From positions 310,001 to 374,000 of the forward strand of contig NZ_JAATJA010000002.1 in NCBI RefSeq assembly GCF_011927665.1: a DNA stretch of 64,000 nt. Reading direction: 5' to 3'. Under the pieces are notes generated by a model, which did not search any database, was not told where the DNA came from, and saw nothing but the letters and a program-made list of their open reading frames with translations. The DNA comes from Desulfobaculum xiamenense (lineage in GTDB: Bacteria; Desulfobacterota; Desulfovibrionia; Desulfovibrionales; Desulfovibrionaceae). Position numbers and translations under genes: made by a program. This document shows positions 1-7,840 of this stretch, one piece after another. Within the stretch, counting starts at the first letter, position 1. Each line of letters opens with the position of its first letter.

Positions 1-20
1 CTTGCGGTGTGCCGTTATCC

Positions 21-1319
21 TCAGATGAGGAAGTTGCGGCCGTAGATCCACTCGTAGTTGCTCACCGGATGCTCCAGCGCCTCGTGGGTCTGTTCGAGCA
101 TCCAGAGCGTGGCCTCGTAGCCGTACTTCTGCTCCTGATAGCGCGAGAGGGGAACGTTCGCCGCGTTGACGCAGTAGATGCCAGCGTCCACGCCGTAGGC
201 GAGTTCCACGTCGTCGAAGGATTCGGTCCTGCCGCACAGGGCGGGATGCGAGGCGTTGTAGACCATGATGTCCGGCTTGACCGCGCGCAGTCGCTCCACG
301 AGCTCCCACTCGTAGGGCTTGATGGTGCCGCGGGCGAAGATCGTGTCCACGCTCAGCCCGTTCTGGACCAGAAATAGCGCCAGTTCGAAGGGGCTGCCGT
401 TGATGCTGCATCCCACGGCGGTCTTTTTGCCGCGCAGATCGGCGAGCAGCGGCTCGGCGGCCCGGCGGGCTTCCTGCTCCCGGTCATCGATGGGCAGCGC
501 TCGTCCGATGGCCTCGGAGATCAGACCGTACTGTTCCCTGATGGTTGAGAAGCCGTAGGAGGTGGGCGCGAAGCAACTGGGGATGCCCATTTCCTGCTCC
601 ATCTTTCCGCACAGGCCGTTGGCGAGGGGATGCAGGACCACCGAAGCCCGCGCGTGGGCCATGCGGGAGAATTCCGCGAGATCACGGCACAGGGGAATCT
701 GCACCACCGTCTCCATCCCGGCCTCGGTCAGCACCTGATACAGCTCCCCGGATTCGGAAAGCGGCATGAAGGTGCCAAGCAGGTTCACGACGCCGTCGTC
801 GAGGCGGCGCGGCTCGTGCTTCAGGAATTCGAAGAACGAGGTGTAGGCCGAAGTGAAGGGCGATTCCTTGAGACCGATGGTGATGGGGGCCATGGCCCCG
901 AGGATGATCCTCCTACCGGTCTTTTCCTCCAGCCGCCTGATGACGCCGGAGAAGTCGGTGCCCAGAATGTAGTCCGGGCAGCCCACGATGAGGAAGACCA
1001 CTTTCTCGTCGCGCCGGGCGATGATATCGGCGACGCCTCGTTCCACCTTGTCCAGATGGTTGCCGAGGGTCATGTCCAGTTCGGACAGGCAGAGCATGTG
1101 GAAGCGGTCGGTGAAGCCACGGGCGTGGGCCATGAAGGCCGAGTGGCGCAGGCAGGCCGACGGTCCGGCCATGACGGCCACGGACTCGGGCAGCAGCAGG
1201 CAGGTTTCGATGACGCCCCATCCGGCAAGATTCGGCCCCACGCCCTCAAGGGGCGCGAAGGGAAAGTCGGGTTTCTTTCGCAGGTGCTCCAGCCTGATCC
1301 CCGCGTGATCCAAATCCAT
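21..1319 (-). CDS. NifD-like nitrogenase component 1 family protein
   Basis: This 432-residue protein belongs to the nitrogenase component 1 / oxidoreductase superfamily (NifD, BchN, CfbD and relatives), whose members bind Fe-S clusters and receive electrons from a NifH-type partner. Cysteines at about residues 40, 56 (in a GPSAC context) and 77 lie where family members ligate the P-type or 4Fe-4S cluster, and Cys114 sits in a VGCPDY motif. The start was taken at the ATG preceded by AAGGAG; a longer reading from 1436 has no such site. It is the last gene visible in a four-gene minus-strand set, 25 bp after the NifH-like gene. Only one component-1 subunit is present, so a homodimer like CfbD is more likely than a NifDK heterotetramer (inference). 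It is not a classical nitrogenase: nifK, nifE, nifN and nifB are absent here. The substrate is unknown. Confidence 0.8.
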   Translation of the reverse strand: MDLDHAGIRLEHLRKKPDFPFAPLEGVGPNLAGWGVIETCLLLPESVAVMAGPSACLRHSAFMAHARGFTDRFHMLCLSELDMTLGNHLDKVERGVADIIARRDEKVVFLIVGCPDYILGTDFSGVIRRLEEKTGRRIILGAMAPITIGLKESPFTSAYTSFFEFLKHEPRRLDDGVVNLLGTFMPLSESGELYQVLTEAGMETVVQIPLCRDLAEFSRMAHARASVVLHPLANGLCGKMEQEMGIPSCFAPTSYGFSTIREQYGLISEAIGRALPIDDREQEARRAAEPLLADLRGKKTAVGCSINGSPFELALFLVQNGLSVDTIFARGTIKPYEWELVERLRAVKPDIMVYNASHPALCGRTESFDDVELAYGVDAGIYCVNAANVPLSRYQEQKYGYEATLWMLEQTHEALEHPVSNYEWIYGRNFLI

Positions 1320-1344
1320 ATGGTTCTCCTTGTTCGCCGTGCGT

Positions 1345-2112
1345 TCAGACGGCTTTTCGTTCAGCACCGAAGCCGACGATGGTTTTGGCGAGGTCGAAGA
1401 AGCGTTGCGAGGTGGGCAGCGTGCGGTCGCCCTCAACGATGGTCTTTCCTTCCTCTTCGAAGGTGTGGATGGCCCTGTCGCGGGGGATGATGCCGATGAC
1501 GGACGTTCCCATCTCCTCGGCGAAGTCCGTGACGCGTTCCACTTCGTCGGCCATGTCGCGGCAGTTGAGGATCAGGCCGCCGAGCTGGGCGTAGTTGCGG
1601 TCCGCGAAGTTGCGCAGGGCCATGATGATGTTCTTCGCGGCCAGCAGGGCCATCTTCTCGCCAGAGGTGACGATGCACACCTTGTCCGCGAAGCCCTCGC
1701 GCATGGGCACGGCGATGCCGCCGCAGACGATGTCGGCGAGGATGTCATAGAGCACGACGTCCGGCTTGTAGGTCTCGTAGGCGCCCATTTCATCCAGAAG
1801 TTCGAAGGCGGTGAGCATGCCGCGGCCGAAGCAACCCACGCCGGGGGTGGGGCCGCCCACCTCCATGCAGGCCACGTTGCCGAAGCCCTGTCGGACCACG
1901 GCGTCCAGCCGGTCCGGGCGGCCGTTCTCCTGCATGTACTGCAGGATGGGCGGCGGGGGCGTGCCACCCAGAAGATTGATGGTGGAATCGGTCTTGGGAT
2001 CGCAGCCGAGCTGCATGACCCTATATCCATCAAGTCCCAGCGCGGCCGAGATGCCCGACGTCACCGTGGACTTTCCGATGCCGCCCTTGCCGTAGATCGC
2101 AACCTTGATCAA
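1345..2112 (-). CDS. NifH-like Fe-protein ATPase
   Basis: This 255-residue homolog of nitrogenase iron protein (NifH/BchL/CfbC group) would act as an ATP-dependent reductase for the adjacent NifD-like protein. Visible motifs are the P-loop GKGGIGKS (residues 8-15), GCDPK at about 36-40, and the two Cys that ligate the shared 4Fe-4S cluster of the dimer: Cys94 in GVGCFGRG and Cys130 in DIVCGG. The N-terminus MIKVAIYGKGG is canonical and uses a TTG start with a strong AAGGAG ahead of it. The TTG overlaps the stop codon of the upstream radical-SAM gene, so the two are probably translationally coupled. Length is close to the short NifH-like proteins and below the roughly 290 residues of true NifH. 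Confidence 0.9.
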   Translation of the reverse strand: MIKVAIYGKGGIGKSTVTSGISAALGLDGYRVMQLGCDPKTDSTINLLGGTPPPPILQYMQENGRPDRLDAVVRQGFGNVACMEVGGPTPGVGCFGRGMLTAFELLDEMGAYETYKPDVVLYDILADIVCGGIAVPMREGFADKVCIVTSGEKMALLAAKNIIMALRNFADRNYAQLGGLILNCRDMADEVERVTDFAEEMGTSVIGIIPRDRAIHTFEEEGKTIVEGDRTLPTSQRFFDLAKTIVGFGAERKAV

Positions 2113-3119
2113 AGCCGTTCTCCTTGCATTTTGAGTGAGTGTCCCTTTCCGTCGGCCACGGTCCGTCCGGCCCGGTGCACCACGCCGCGCGCCTCGTCCA
2201 CGGAGACGTAGCGCTTGCGGGTGGTGATCTGGAATTCGTACTCGACCTTGTCGGCCTTGCTTTTCCGGAAGGGATTGCAGTTGGGCATGATGACGTTGGC
2301 GCCGCCGAGGGTCAGGGCGCGGTACTGTCCGTTGTCCGGGTCCAGCGTGGCCACGGTGTTGGCCGCGGCCATGTGCGTGTTGCCGGTCACGATGCGGGTG
2401 AGGGCGAAGACCCGGAGCATGAGTTCCTCGTCGGCGGTGGCCTCGTCCCGAAGCGGCGTCTGCGCGTGGGGGATGAAGGGGCCGATGTTGATCATGTCCG
2501 GCTGGAAGCTCTGGAAGAAGAGAATGTCGTCACAGAGGTCTTCGAGCGTCTGTCCCGGCAGGCCCACGATGTTGCCCACGCCGGTCTGGAAGCCCGTTTC
2601 CCGCAGTGTCTCGATGGTGCGCAGCCGGTCGTCGAGCTTGAGCCCGGAGCGCATGCGCGAATAGATCTGCGGATTCATGGTCTCGTGCTTCATGAGGTAG
2701 CGCTCTGCCCCGGCGGATCGGAGGGCGGCGAGGTCCTCGCGCGAGCGCTCGCCGAGGCTCAGGGTGATCGCCACGTCCGCCTTGTCCAGAATGCGCTCGA
2801 TGATGGAGCAGAGCATGGCGCAGGTGTAGTGCGGATCCTCGCCCGACTGGAGCACCACGGTGTTTAGCCCGGCCTCGGCCACGGCCAGCGCGGTGTCCAC
2901 GATCTGGTCTTCGTCCATCCGGAAGCGCTTGCACTGGGTGTTGTTCAGGGCCAGCCCGCAGTAGAGGTCGTTACGCTTGCAGTAGTTCGAGAAGTGGACG
3001 ACGCCGCGCAGCTGCACCGCGTCCCCCACCTGCGCCCGGCGCACCTGATCGGCCTCGGCGAAGAGCGCCTGCTGATTGGCCTCGTCGCGCAGGGCGTCTA
3101 GAATGGTTTCTCGCTTCAT
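2109..3119 (-). CDS. HydE/BioB-like radical-SAM protein with altered cluster motif
   Basis: This 336-residue protein resembles the [FeFe]-hydrogenase maturase HydE and the wider BioB-like radical-SAM group. It carries the VHFSNYC...YCGL signature, LQSGEDP, the MKHETMN segment, GNIVGLPGQT and GPFIPHAQTPL. The cluster motif should be CX3CX2C, but the sequence reads Cys47-K-R-N-Asp51-L-Y-Cys54, so the middle Cys is Asp; another Cys lies at 63. I checked the codon (GAC) on the minus strand. The ATG at 3119 follows an AGGAAA site, and in-frame upstream sequence to 3473 looks non-coding. The gene lies 26 bp after the hydrogenase-like gene and overlaps the NifH-like start. It is probably a maturation or cofactor-modifying enzyme for the neighbouring proteins (inference); alternatively it has lost canonical radical-SAM chemistry. 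Confidence 0.82.
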   Translation of the reverse strand: MKRETILDALRDEANQQALFAEADQVRRAQVGDAVQLRGVVHFSNYCKRNDLYCGLALNNTQCKRFRMDEDQIVDTALAVAEAGLNTVVLQSGEDPHYTCAMLCSIIERILDKADVAITLSLGERSREDLAALRSAGAERYLMKHETMNPQIYSRMRSGLKLDDRLRTIETLRETGFQTGVGNIVGLPGQTLEDLCDDILFFQSFQPDMINIGPFIPHAQTPLRDEATADEELMLRVFALTRIVTGNTHMAAANTVATLDPDNGQYRALTLGGANVIMPNCNPFRKSKADKVEYEFQITTRKRYVSVDEARGVVHRAGRTVADGKGHSLKMQGERL

Positions 3120-3145
3120 GTTCCGGTTTCCTGTTGCAGATGATG

Positions 3146-4831
3146 TCATTTGGCGCTGACGGTGGTGATGTCGCCGGTGTCGGCGTTTTCGATGACCACC
3201 AGACAGGCGTTGCAGGGGTCCAGTTCGTGCACGGTGCGCAGGATTTCCAGCGGACGTTCGGGGCTGGACACCGGAGCGCCGAGAAGCGCCCGCTCCAGCG
3301 GGCCGCGTTGGCCCTGCGAATCGCGCGGGGAGAAATTCCACAGCGAGGGGATGAGATAGTCGTGGGCGGCGATGCGGCGCTCCTCCAGCCGGATGGTGTG
3401 GGTCAGTGTGCCGCGTGGCACTTCCACCACGCCCGTGCCAACCCCAGAGGACGGCAGGATTGGATCGTCGCACGCACGTGTGCCCTTCACGGCCGGGAGC
3501 GATTCCAGCTCGTCCAGCCAGCCCAGGGCGGCCTCGGCCAGAACGGCCGATTCCACGCCACGGGACAAAATCCGCCCGAGGGTGGAGTTGAGGGCCGCCG
3601 GGGTAAGACCGCAGGCGTCCATGGTGCGTTGCATCACGCGTTGCACGCCGTCCCGGTTGCTAGCCCACGCGCCCATGATGCGGGACAGGGCCCCCACCTC
3701 GCAGGCCTCTTCCCCGTGGCGCGGAACGGGCAGCCACGCGAAGGCACCCGTGTCCAGCCGGAAGAGCGGGCCGGGTTGGGAGGGCGTCAGGCGGTAGCGG
3801 TTGCGGTCCGGGAGGCTCCAGCGCGGGTAGTGCTCCTCGTGGACCGGGCCGAGGGCGGGGCCGCTGGTCCAGTGGTCGCTGCCGTCCCGTGCGGCGCTGG
3901 GCGGACAGACAAGCCCGCCGGGGAAGAAGGCCCCCGCCTCGGAGCGCGGCCCGTAGTCGTCGCCGCAGAGGAAGATGCTTCCGGCCCCCAGATTCGCGAT
4001 ATGCGCATAGGTCCGGGCCAGCAGTTCCAGATCGGGCAGGAAGGTCCGCGTCACGAAGTCGCGGCACTGGGCGAGCTGCTTGCGCAGTTCGCACCGCACG
4101 TCCGCGCAGAGGTCCAGATTTTCGGGCAGTCCGCCCACATGGTAGGCCTTGAATCCGTTCGGTCCGCAGTCCAGGAGCTTCAGGGCGGCGTTGATGGCTC
4201 CCTGCGCCGCGAGGGATTCCAATCCGTGCGCCCGAAGTGTCAGATGAAATTCCGGCGCACCCCTGTATTCGGGATGCTCGCGGCTTTCGCCGTCGCGCTT
4301 GGCGATGCCCTGCCCGTGGGCGAGGGCCTCCAGCCGCGTCTGCGCCTGACGGTAGTCCTGCGCCCGCAGGGGCGAGCGCGGGGCCAGTCGGGCGCAGTTC
4401 GCGGGATCGGCGCGCAGGGCGGCGGAAAGGCTCGCCCAGTCGTCCAGATGGAACTGGTAGACATGGAGCAGATGCTCCTGAACGCACCGCAGGCTCTGGA
4501 CCAGCCCGCGCACGAGCTGTGCCTCGCGCGATGGTTCCATCCCGGCGAGATTCTCTATGGCCCGCACCGCGGCCAGCGCGTGGCCGTCGTTGCAGAGACA
4601 ATGCGCTTGCTGGACGAAGCGGGCGTGGCCGCTGGCGTCCAGCTCGCCCTTCAGGATCACGCCCATGTTGCGCATCATCTTGCCGGTGCTCCAGGCCTCG
4701 ACCACGCGGCCGCCCGTTAGACGGACGCGGATGACGAATGTGTTGCCCGGGCAGACGATTTCCTCGCGCGGTTCATATCCGCATGGGGCCTCGGCACGGC
4801 ATTCTGCGGCTTCCCTGTATGCATGCATCAT
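3146..4831 (-). CDS. [NiFe]-hydrogenase large-subunit-like protein, divergent metal site
   Basis: This protein of about 561 residues has the overall signature series of [NiFe]-hydrogenase large subunits: GHALAAVRAIEN after the first motif, LSRGVESAV mid-protein, GVGTGVVEVPRGTLTH, IPSLWNFSPRD and a terminal DPCNAC. The metal-binding motifs deviate. In place of RxCGxCxxxH there is His77-Cys78-Leu-Cys80-xxx-His84, and after DPCNAC (Cys540, Cys543) the usual His is Val. No cleavable tail extends far past the last motif (18 residues), and no small subunit or hydrogenase maturation peptidase is adjacent. The start is one of two adjacent ATG codons (4831 or 4828) with only a weak Shine-Dalgarno site; open sequence further upstream looks non-coding. 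First gene of the set with the HydE-, NifH- and NifD-like genes. It is unlikely to be an ordinary hydrogenase. Confidence 0.8.
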   Translation of the reverse strand: MMHAYREAAECRAEAPCGYEPREEIVCPGNTFVIRVRLTGGRVVEAWSTGKMMRNMGVILKGELDASGHARFVQQAHCLCNDGHALAAVRAIENLAGMEPSREAQLVRGLVQSLRCVQEHLLHVYQFHLDDWASLSAALRADPANCARLAPRSPLRAQDYRQAQTRLEALAHGQGIAKRDGESREHPEYRGAPEFHLTLRAHGLESLAAQGAINAALKLLDCGPNGFKAYHVGGLPENLDLCADVRCELRKQLAQCRDFVTRTFLPDLELLARTYAHIANLGAGSIFLCGDDYGPRSEAGAFFPGGLVCPPSAARDGSDHWTSGPALGPVHEEHYPRWSLPDRNRYRLTPSQPGPLFRLDTGAFAWLPVPRHGEEACEVGALSRIMGAWASNRDGVQRVMQRTMDACGLTPAALNSTLGRILSRGVESAVLAEAALGWLDELESLPAVKGTRACDDPILPSSGVGTGVVEVPRGTLTHTIRLEERRIAAHDYLIPSLWNFSPRDSQGQRGPLERALLGAPVSSPERPLEILRTVHELDPCNACLVVIENADTGDITTVSAK

Positions 4832-5223
4832 GAGATTCCAGTGGCTGGGATGCCCGGGGCGTGCGCAGTCCCGGCATCGGTGATGGATCGGTCTGTTGTG
4901 GCGACGCCGCCGCGATGGGCGCAGGCGGGCAGGGACGCACGCCGCAAGGGCGAGGAGGGACTGGTGCGGGGTGTGCAGAAGTGCGCAGTCCACCGCATGC
5001 TCCAAGGAGTGGGCATGGCGGGGCGATCCCGTAGGATGGCGTTGGTGGGCTGCATTTTGGCGCTCCCCCTCGGCAGGAGTCCCCCGGCGATGCCGAAGGA
5101 TGGAGAAAGGGAACGCAGATGGCGCGCATGCGGGAAGAGTCAAGCGTCACTGCACGCTCCCCCTTGGGTTCAGTACATACCTTCCCGCAGGATGCGTTCA
5201 TGAACACGAAATACGGCCATGCG
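4832..5223 (-). other. Long untranslated leader of the nitrogenase-like cluster (putative)
   Basis: From the predicted promoter to the first start codon there are about 390 bases with no convincing gene on either strand. A 10-base sequence (GTGCGCAGTC on the plus strand) occurs exactly twice, at 4861 and 4981, 120 bp apart. I looked for conserved riboswitch landmarks, including the cobalamin B12 box, and recognised none. The rest of the gap to pncC (5253-5620) is unassigned intergenic sequence, AT-rich at its left end. Confidence 0.35.
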
Positions 5224-5252
5224 AAGATAGAGCCGTTGGTGTTACTTGTCAA
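5224..5252 (-). promoter_or_regulatory. Putative sigma-70 promoter for the nitrogenase-like cluster
   Basis: On the minus strand, TTGACA (5252-5247) is followed after exactly 17 bases by TATCTT (5229-5224), in an AT-rich patch that stands out from its GC-rich surroundings. It points at the hydrogenase-like gene about 390 bp downstream. Confidence 0.45.
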
Positions 5253-5620
5253 GCAAGTGGTAGCATGCAGTATCTAAAATTTTGAAAATGATATTCTGAT
5301 TACCAATGCGTGCGCAACGAGCGTTATGTATCGCTGTGGATGCGGTCCGCATCATGCGTGAGTGGCGTATATTGCGTGCAGAAAAGCATTCTGAAGAGAG
5401 GTGTGACGGACGAAAATTGGCTAAAGGCGGGCAAAAAGAATCATACCGAAACGCTTCTTGATTGGACGGCGCGTGCACTGCATTGGCGGGCTTGGAAGGT
5501 GGTTCCCGAGACACGACGGTGGCCCGGACCTTTCGCGTCCGAGGGGGCGGGCATTTTATCCGGAGCCGTTGCGGGGCGGATGGGGGCCGCCGTCTGTGCC
5601 GGTTCGGCGGCTCCCGTGAT

Positions 5621-6115
5621 TCAGCCGTGCGTCACGCGTTCCAGTAGTCCGGCGATGGCCTGCCGGGCCGTTGCGGCCTTGATGGCGTCGCGCCCGCCCT
5701 CGAAGTGGAAGACCTGCGCGTTACGCGCTCCATTCACGTTCCACGCCATCCAGACCGTGCCCACGGGCTTGTCCGGCGTGCCGCCGCCCGGTCCGGCAAT
5801 GCCCGATACGGCCACGCCGCAGTGGGCCTTGACCAGTGGGCACAGCCCCTCGACCATGGCCAGCACGGTCTCGCGGCTTACGGCGCCGTGTGCGCGTAGC
5901 ACGGCTTCGGGCACGCCCAGAAGTCCTGTCTTGACCTCGTTGGCATAGGCCACCACGCCGCCCAGAAACCACTCGGAACTGCCGGGGACGTTGGTTAGCA
6001 GGTGCGCCACCAGCCCGCCGGTGCAGGATTCCGCCGTAGAGGCGAACCAGCCGCGTTCGCGCAGCGCGTCGCCCAATCGTTCGATCATTTCGTTCATATC
6101 ATCAGAGTGTTGCAT
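5621..6115 (-). CDS. pncC: Nicotinamide-nucleotide amidohydrolase (CinA C-terminal domain)
   Basis: A 164-residue CinA C-terminal-domain protein that would deamidate nicotinamide mononucleotide to nicotinate mononucleotide in pyridine nucleotide salvage. The family landmarks are present: STAESCTGGLVAHLLT, GVVAYANEVKTGLLGV, GAVSRE, and SGIAGPGGGTPDKPVGTVW. It is the stand-alone amidase without the N-terminal CinA domain, matching the usual 160-residue length. The ATG at 6115 has a GAGGAGA site; an alternative in-frame Met seven residues in lacks one. It runs divergently from the delta'-like gene at 6309. Confidence 0.93.
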   Translation of the reverse strand: MQHSDDMNEMIERLGDALRERGWFASTAESCTGGLVAHLLTNVPGSSEWFLGGVVAYANEVKTGLLGVPEAVLRAHGAVSRETVLAMVEGLCPLVKAHCGVAVSGIAGPGGGTPDKPVGTVWMAWNVNGARNAQVFHFEGGRDAIKAATARQAIAGLLERVTHG

Positions 6116-6308
6116 TGTGCGATCTCCTCGGACAGGGATAGCAGCGAGCGGTTTGCCATACAACCCCGCTTGCGGTACACCCCGGGAATCCGGTCCGTCG
6201 CTGCGACGGCATCCGCCCGCAGGCGGTCCGGAAAACGAACGGCAACCAGCGCGGCGCGTTCCGATCAGCGTATCGGCTCGACGCCGCGAGACCCGGAGTC
6301 CACCCCAC

Positions 6309-7160
6309 ATGACCGACACCACCCGCACCCGGCGCATTCGCGACATCCTCGACCACCTCGTGCAGGACCCGCCACAGGTGCTGCTTCTGGAAGGCGGCTC
6401 CGTGGCCGAGCGGGTGGACATGGCCATGCACTGGGCCGCCCTGAACAACTGCGCCACGCGCTCGGCTTGTGGGCATTGCCACGCTTGCGTGCAGATCGCG
6501 CAGGGCGTCCACACGGACGTGAAGCTCCTCGACGGACGCGAGGGCAAGATCAAGATCGACGACATCCGCGAACTCAAGCCCCTGTTCGGTCAGCCGCCGC
6601 GCGGGGACGGCAGGCGCGTCGTCATCCTTGCCGAGGCGCAGGAGCTTATCGTGGCGGCGGCAAACGCGCTTTTGAAGACGCTTGAGGAACCGTGCCCCGG
6701 CACGCTGTTCGTGCTGCTCGCCCCGCAGCGCGAGCGCCTGTTGCCGACCCTCGTCTCCCGCAGTTGGGTGCTGACCATGCCATGGCCGCACGGTCTCGGC
6801 AGTGACGCCGAAACCGTCGACTGGCTGCGCACACTCGCCGGATTCGTCCAGAGCGGTTCCGGATGGTTCAAGCGCACCGGCACCAAGGGCGCGGTGACGC
6901 GCGATGTGGCGCTGTCCGTGGTGCTGGGGTGCAGGCGCGAACTGGCCGACGTGCTCTCGGGGCGTCAGGCCGCGAATCTTGGTCCGGTGCTCGGGCGCTT
7001 CGACCTCGCCACCCTCAAGACCTTCGAACTCGTTCTCGCCCATGCCGAGGACGCTCTCAATCTGCCGACTCCCGTCAACCCGGCAATGGTGCTCGATTGG
7101 CTGGCCACAAGAATCTATCGTCTCGCCAGACGCCCCCGGCCGCGAACCGTCGCGCGCTGA
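6309..7160 (+). CDS. holB: DNA polymerase III delta'-type clamp-loader subunit
   Basis: A 283-residue AAA+ clamp-loader protein of the HolB/delta' type. The N-terminal segment (LLLEGGSVAERVDMA) replaces a working Walker A motif, as is usual for delta', and the Cys-rich loop CATRSACGHCHAC matches the zinc module of clamp-loader subunits. Downstream, VVILAEAQELIVAAANALLKTLEEP is the typical sensor region (the part after the Walker B position). It lacks the SRC arginine finger of tau; the sequence reads LVSRSWVL, with Trp after the Arg-Ser. The start has CGGAG upstream. It may form the clamp loader with DnaX and HolA encoded elsewhere. Confidence 0.85.
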   Translation: MTDTTRTRRIRDILDHLVQDPPQVLLLEGGSVAERVDMAMHWAALNNCATRSACGHCHACVQIAQGVHTDVKLLDGREGKIKIDDIRELKPLFGQPPRGDGRRVVILAEAQELIVAAANALLKTLEEPCPGTLFVLLAPQRERLLPTLVSRSWVLTMPWPHGLGSDAETVDWLRTLAGFVQSGSGWFKRTGTKGAVTRDVALSVVLGCRRELADVLSGRQAANLGPVLGRFDLATLKTFELVLAHAEDALNLPTPVNPAMVLDWLATRIYRLARRPRPRTVAR

Positions 7161-7290
7161 TTTAGGAACACATCATCACGGAAAACGGACGGTTCCGCAT
7201 TGCCACTGCTTGCGCCTTGGCCGGTGTGTGCTATCATCTGCACGCATGCCTTGGCGGCCGCCAGTTGGCGGCAATCCGGCGGCATCCCGC

Positions 7291-7319
7291 TTGACACCGG
7301 CTGCATGGTGCAATAGTGA
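7291..7319 (+). promoter_or_regulatory. Putative promoter of the cytochrome c3 gene
   Basis: TTGACA at 7291-7296 is followed by a 17-base spacer and TAGTGA at 7314-7319, about 47 bases ahead of the cytochrome start. The -10 match is partial. Confidence 0.4.
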
Positions 7320-7366
7320 GAACGATGTGAATACTTTACCATTACCTATGAGGAGGTAAACGCGAG

Positions 7367-7768
7367 ATGAAGAAGATTCTTTCTCTGTGCGTGGTCTGCT
7401 TCGCCGTTGCGTGCTTCTGTGCGCTGCCGGTGCTGAACGCAGCCGACGCTCCTGCCGATGGCCTGAAAATGGCGAAGACCGCTAAGGCCGTCGTTTTCAA
7501 CCACGGCACCCACAAGGATGCCAAGTGTCAGGATTGCCACCACAAGTGGGATGGCGCTTCCGCCATCAAGAAGTGCTCCGACGCGGGCTGCCACGACAAC
7601 TTCGACAAGAAGGCCAAGGACGCAAGCTCCTACTACCAGGCCATGCACGCCAAGAAGGTCAAGGCCGCTGATTCTTGCATCAGCTGCCACCTTAAGGCTG
7701 CCGGTTCTGACAAGGACAAGAAGAAGCAGCTTACCGGCTGCAAGAAGTCCGCTTGCCATCCCGAATAA
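7367..7768 (+). CDS. Periplasmic tetraheme cytochrome c3 (TpI-c3 type)
   Basis: A 133-residue class III cytochrome c that shuttles electrons from periplasmic hydrogenases and formate dehydrogenases in sulfate reducers. Residues 1-25 are a Sec signal peptide (Lys-Lys, hydrophobic core, cleavage near LNA-ADA). The mature part has four heme-attachment motifs: CQDCH, CSDAGCH (CX4CH), CISCH and CKKSACH (CX4CH). This alternation of CX2CH and CX4CH is diagnostic of tetraheme c3. His residues for sixth-ligand coordination occur in FNHGTH, and an HH pair follows the first motif. It has an AGGAGG site and its own terminator, so it is probably monocistronic and highly expressed. Confidence 0.96.
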   Translation: MKKILSLCVVCFAVACFCALPVLNAADAPADGLKMAKTAKAVVFNHGTHKDAKCQDCHHKWDGASAIKKCSDAGCHDNFDKKAKDASSYYQAMHAKKVKAADSCISCHLKAAGSDKDKKKQLTGCKKSACHPE

Positions 7769-7781
7769 GGATGCAGTCCAC

Positions 7782-7810
7782 GGAGGGGCCGCGCCGCGGC
7801 CCCTCCTTTT
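7782..7810 (+). terminator. Rho-independent terminator after cytochrome c3
   Basis: An 11-bp perfect GC stem (7782-7792 with 7796-7806), a 3-base loop and a T tract. Confidence 0.9.
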
Positions 7811-7840
7811 CCCAATGTTCACGGAAAACGAGGTAGAGCC

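Noticed and set aside
21-2112. Classical nitrogenase (NifHD)
   Set aside because: No nifK, nifE, nifN or nifB, only one component-1 subunit, and the proteins are short and divergent; nitrogen fixation is not supported.
3146-4831. Ordinary [NiFe]-hydrogenase large subunit
   Set aside because: Altered L1 and last-His motifs and no small subunit.
4832-5143. N-terminal extension of the hydrogenase-like protein to 5143
   Set aside because: The extra residues look like translated non-coding DNA (Arg/Pro/His-rich, no ribosome site); homologous sequence begins just after the ATG pair at 4831/4828.
4832-5223. Cobalamin or other known riboswitch in the long leader
   Set aside because: No B12-box or other conserved core was recognised by eye; only a covariance search could settle it.
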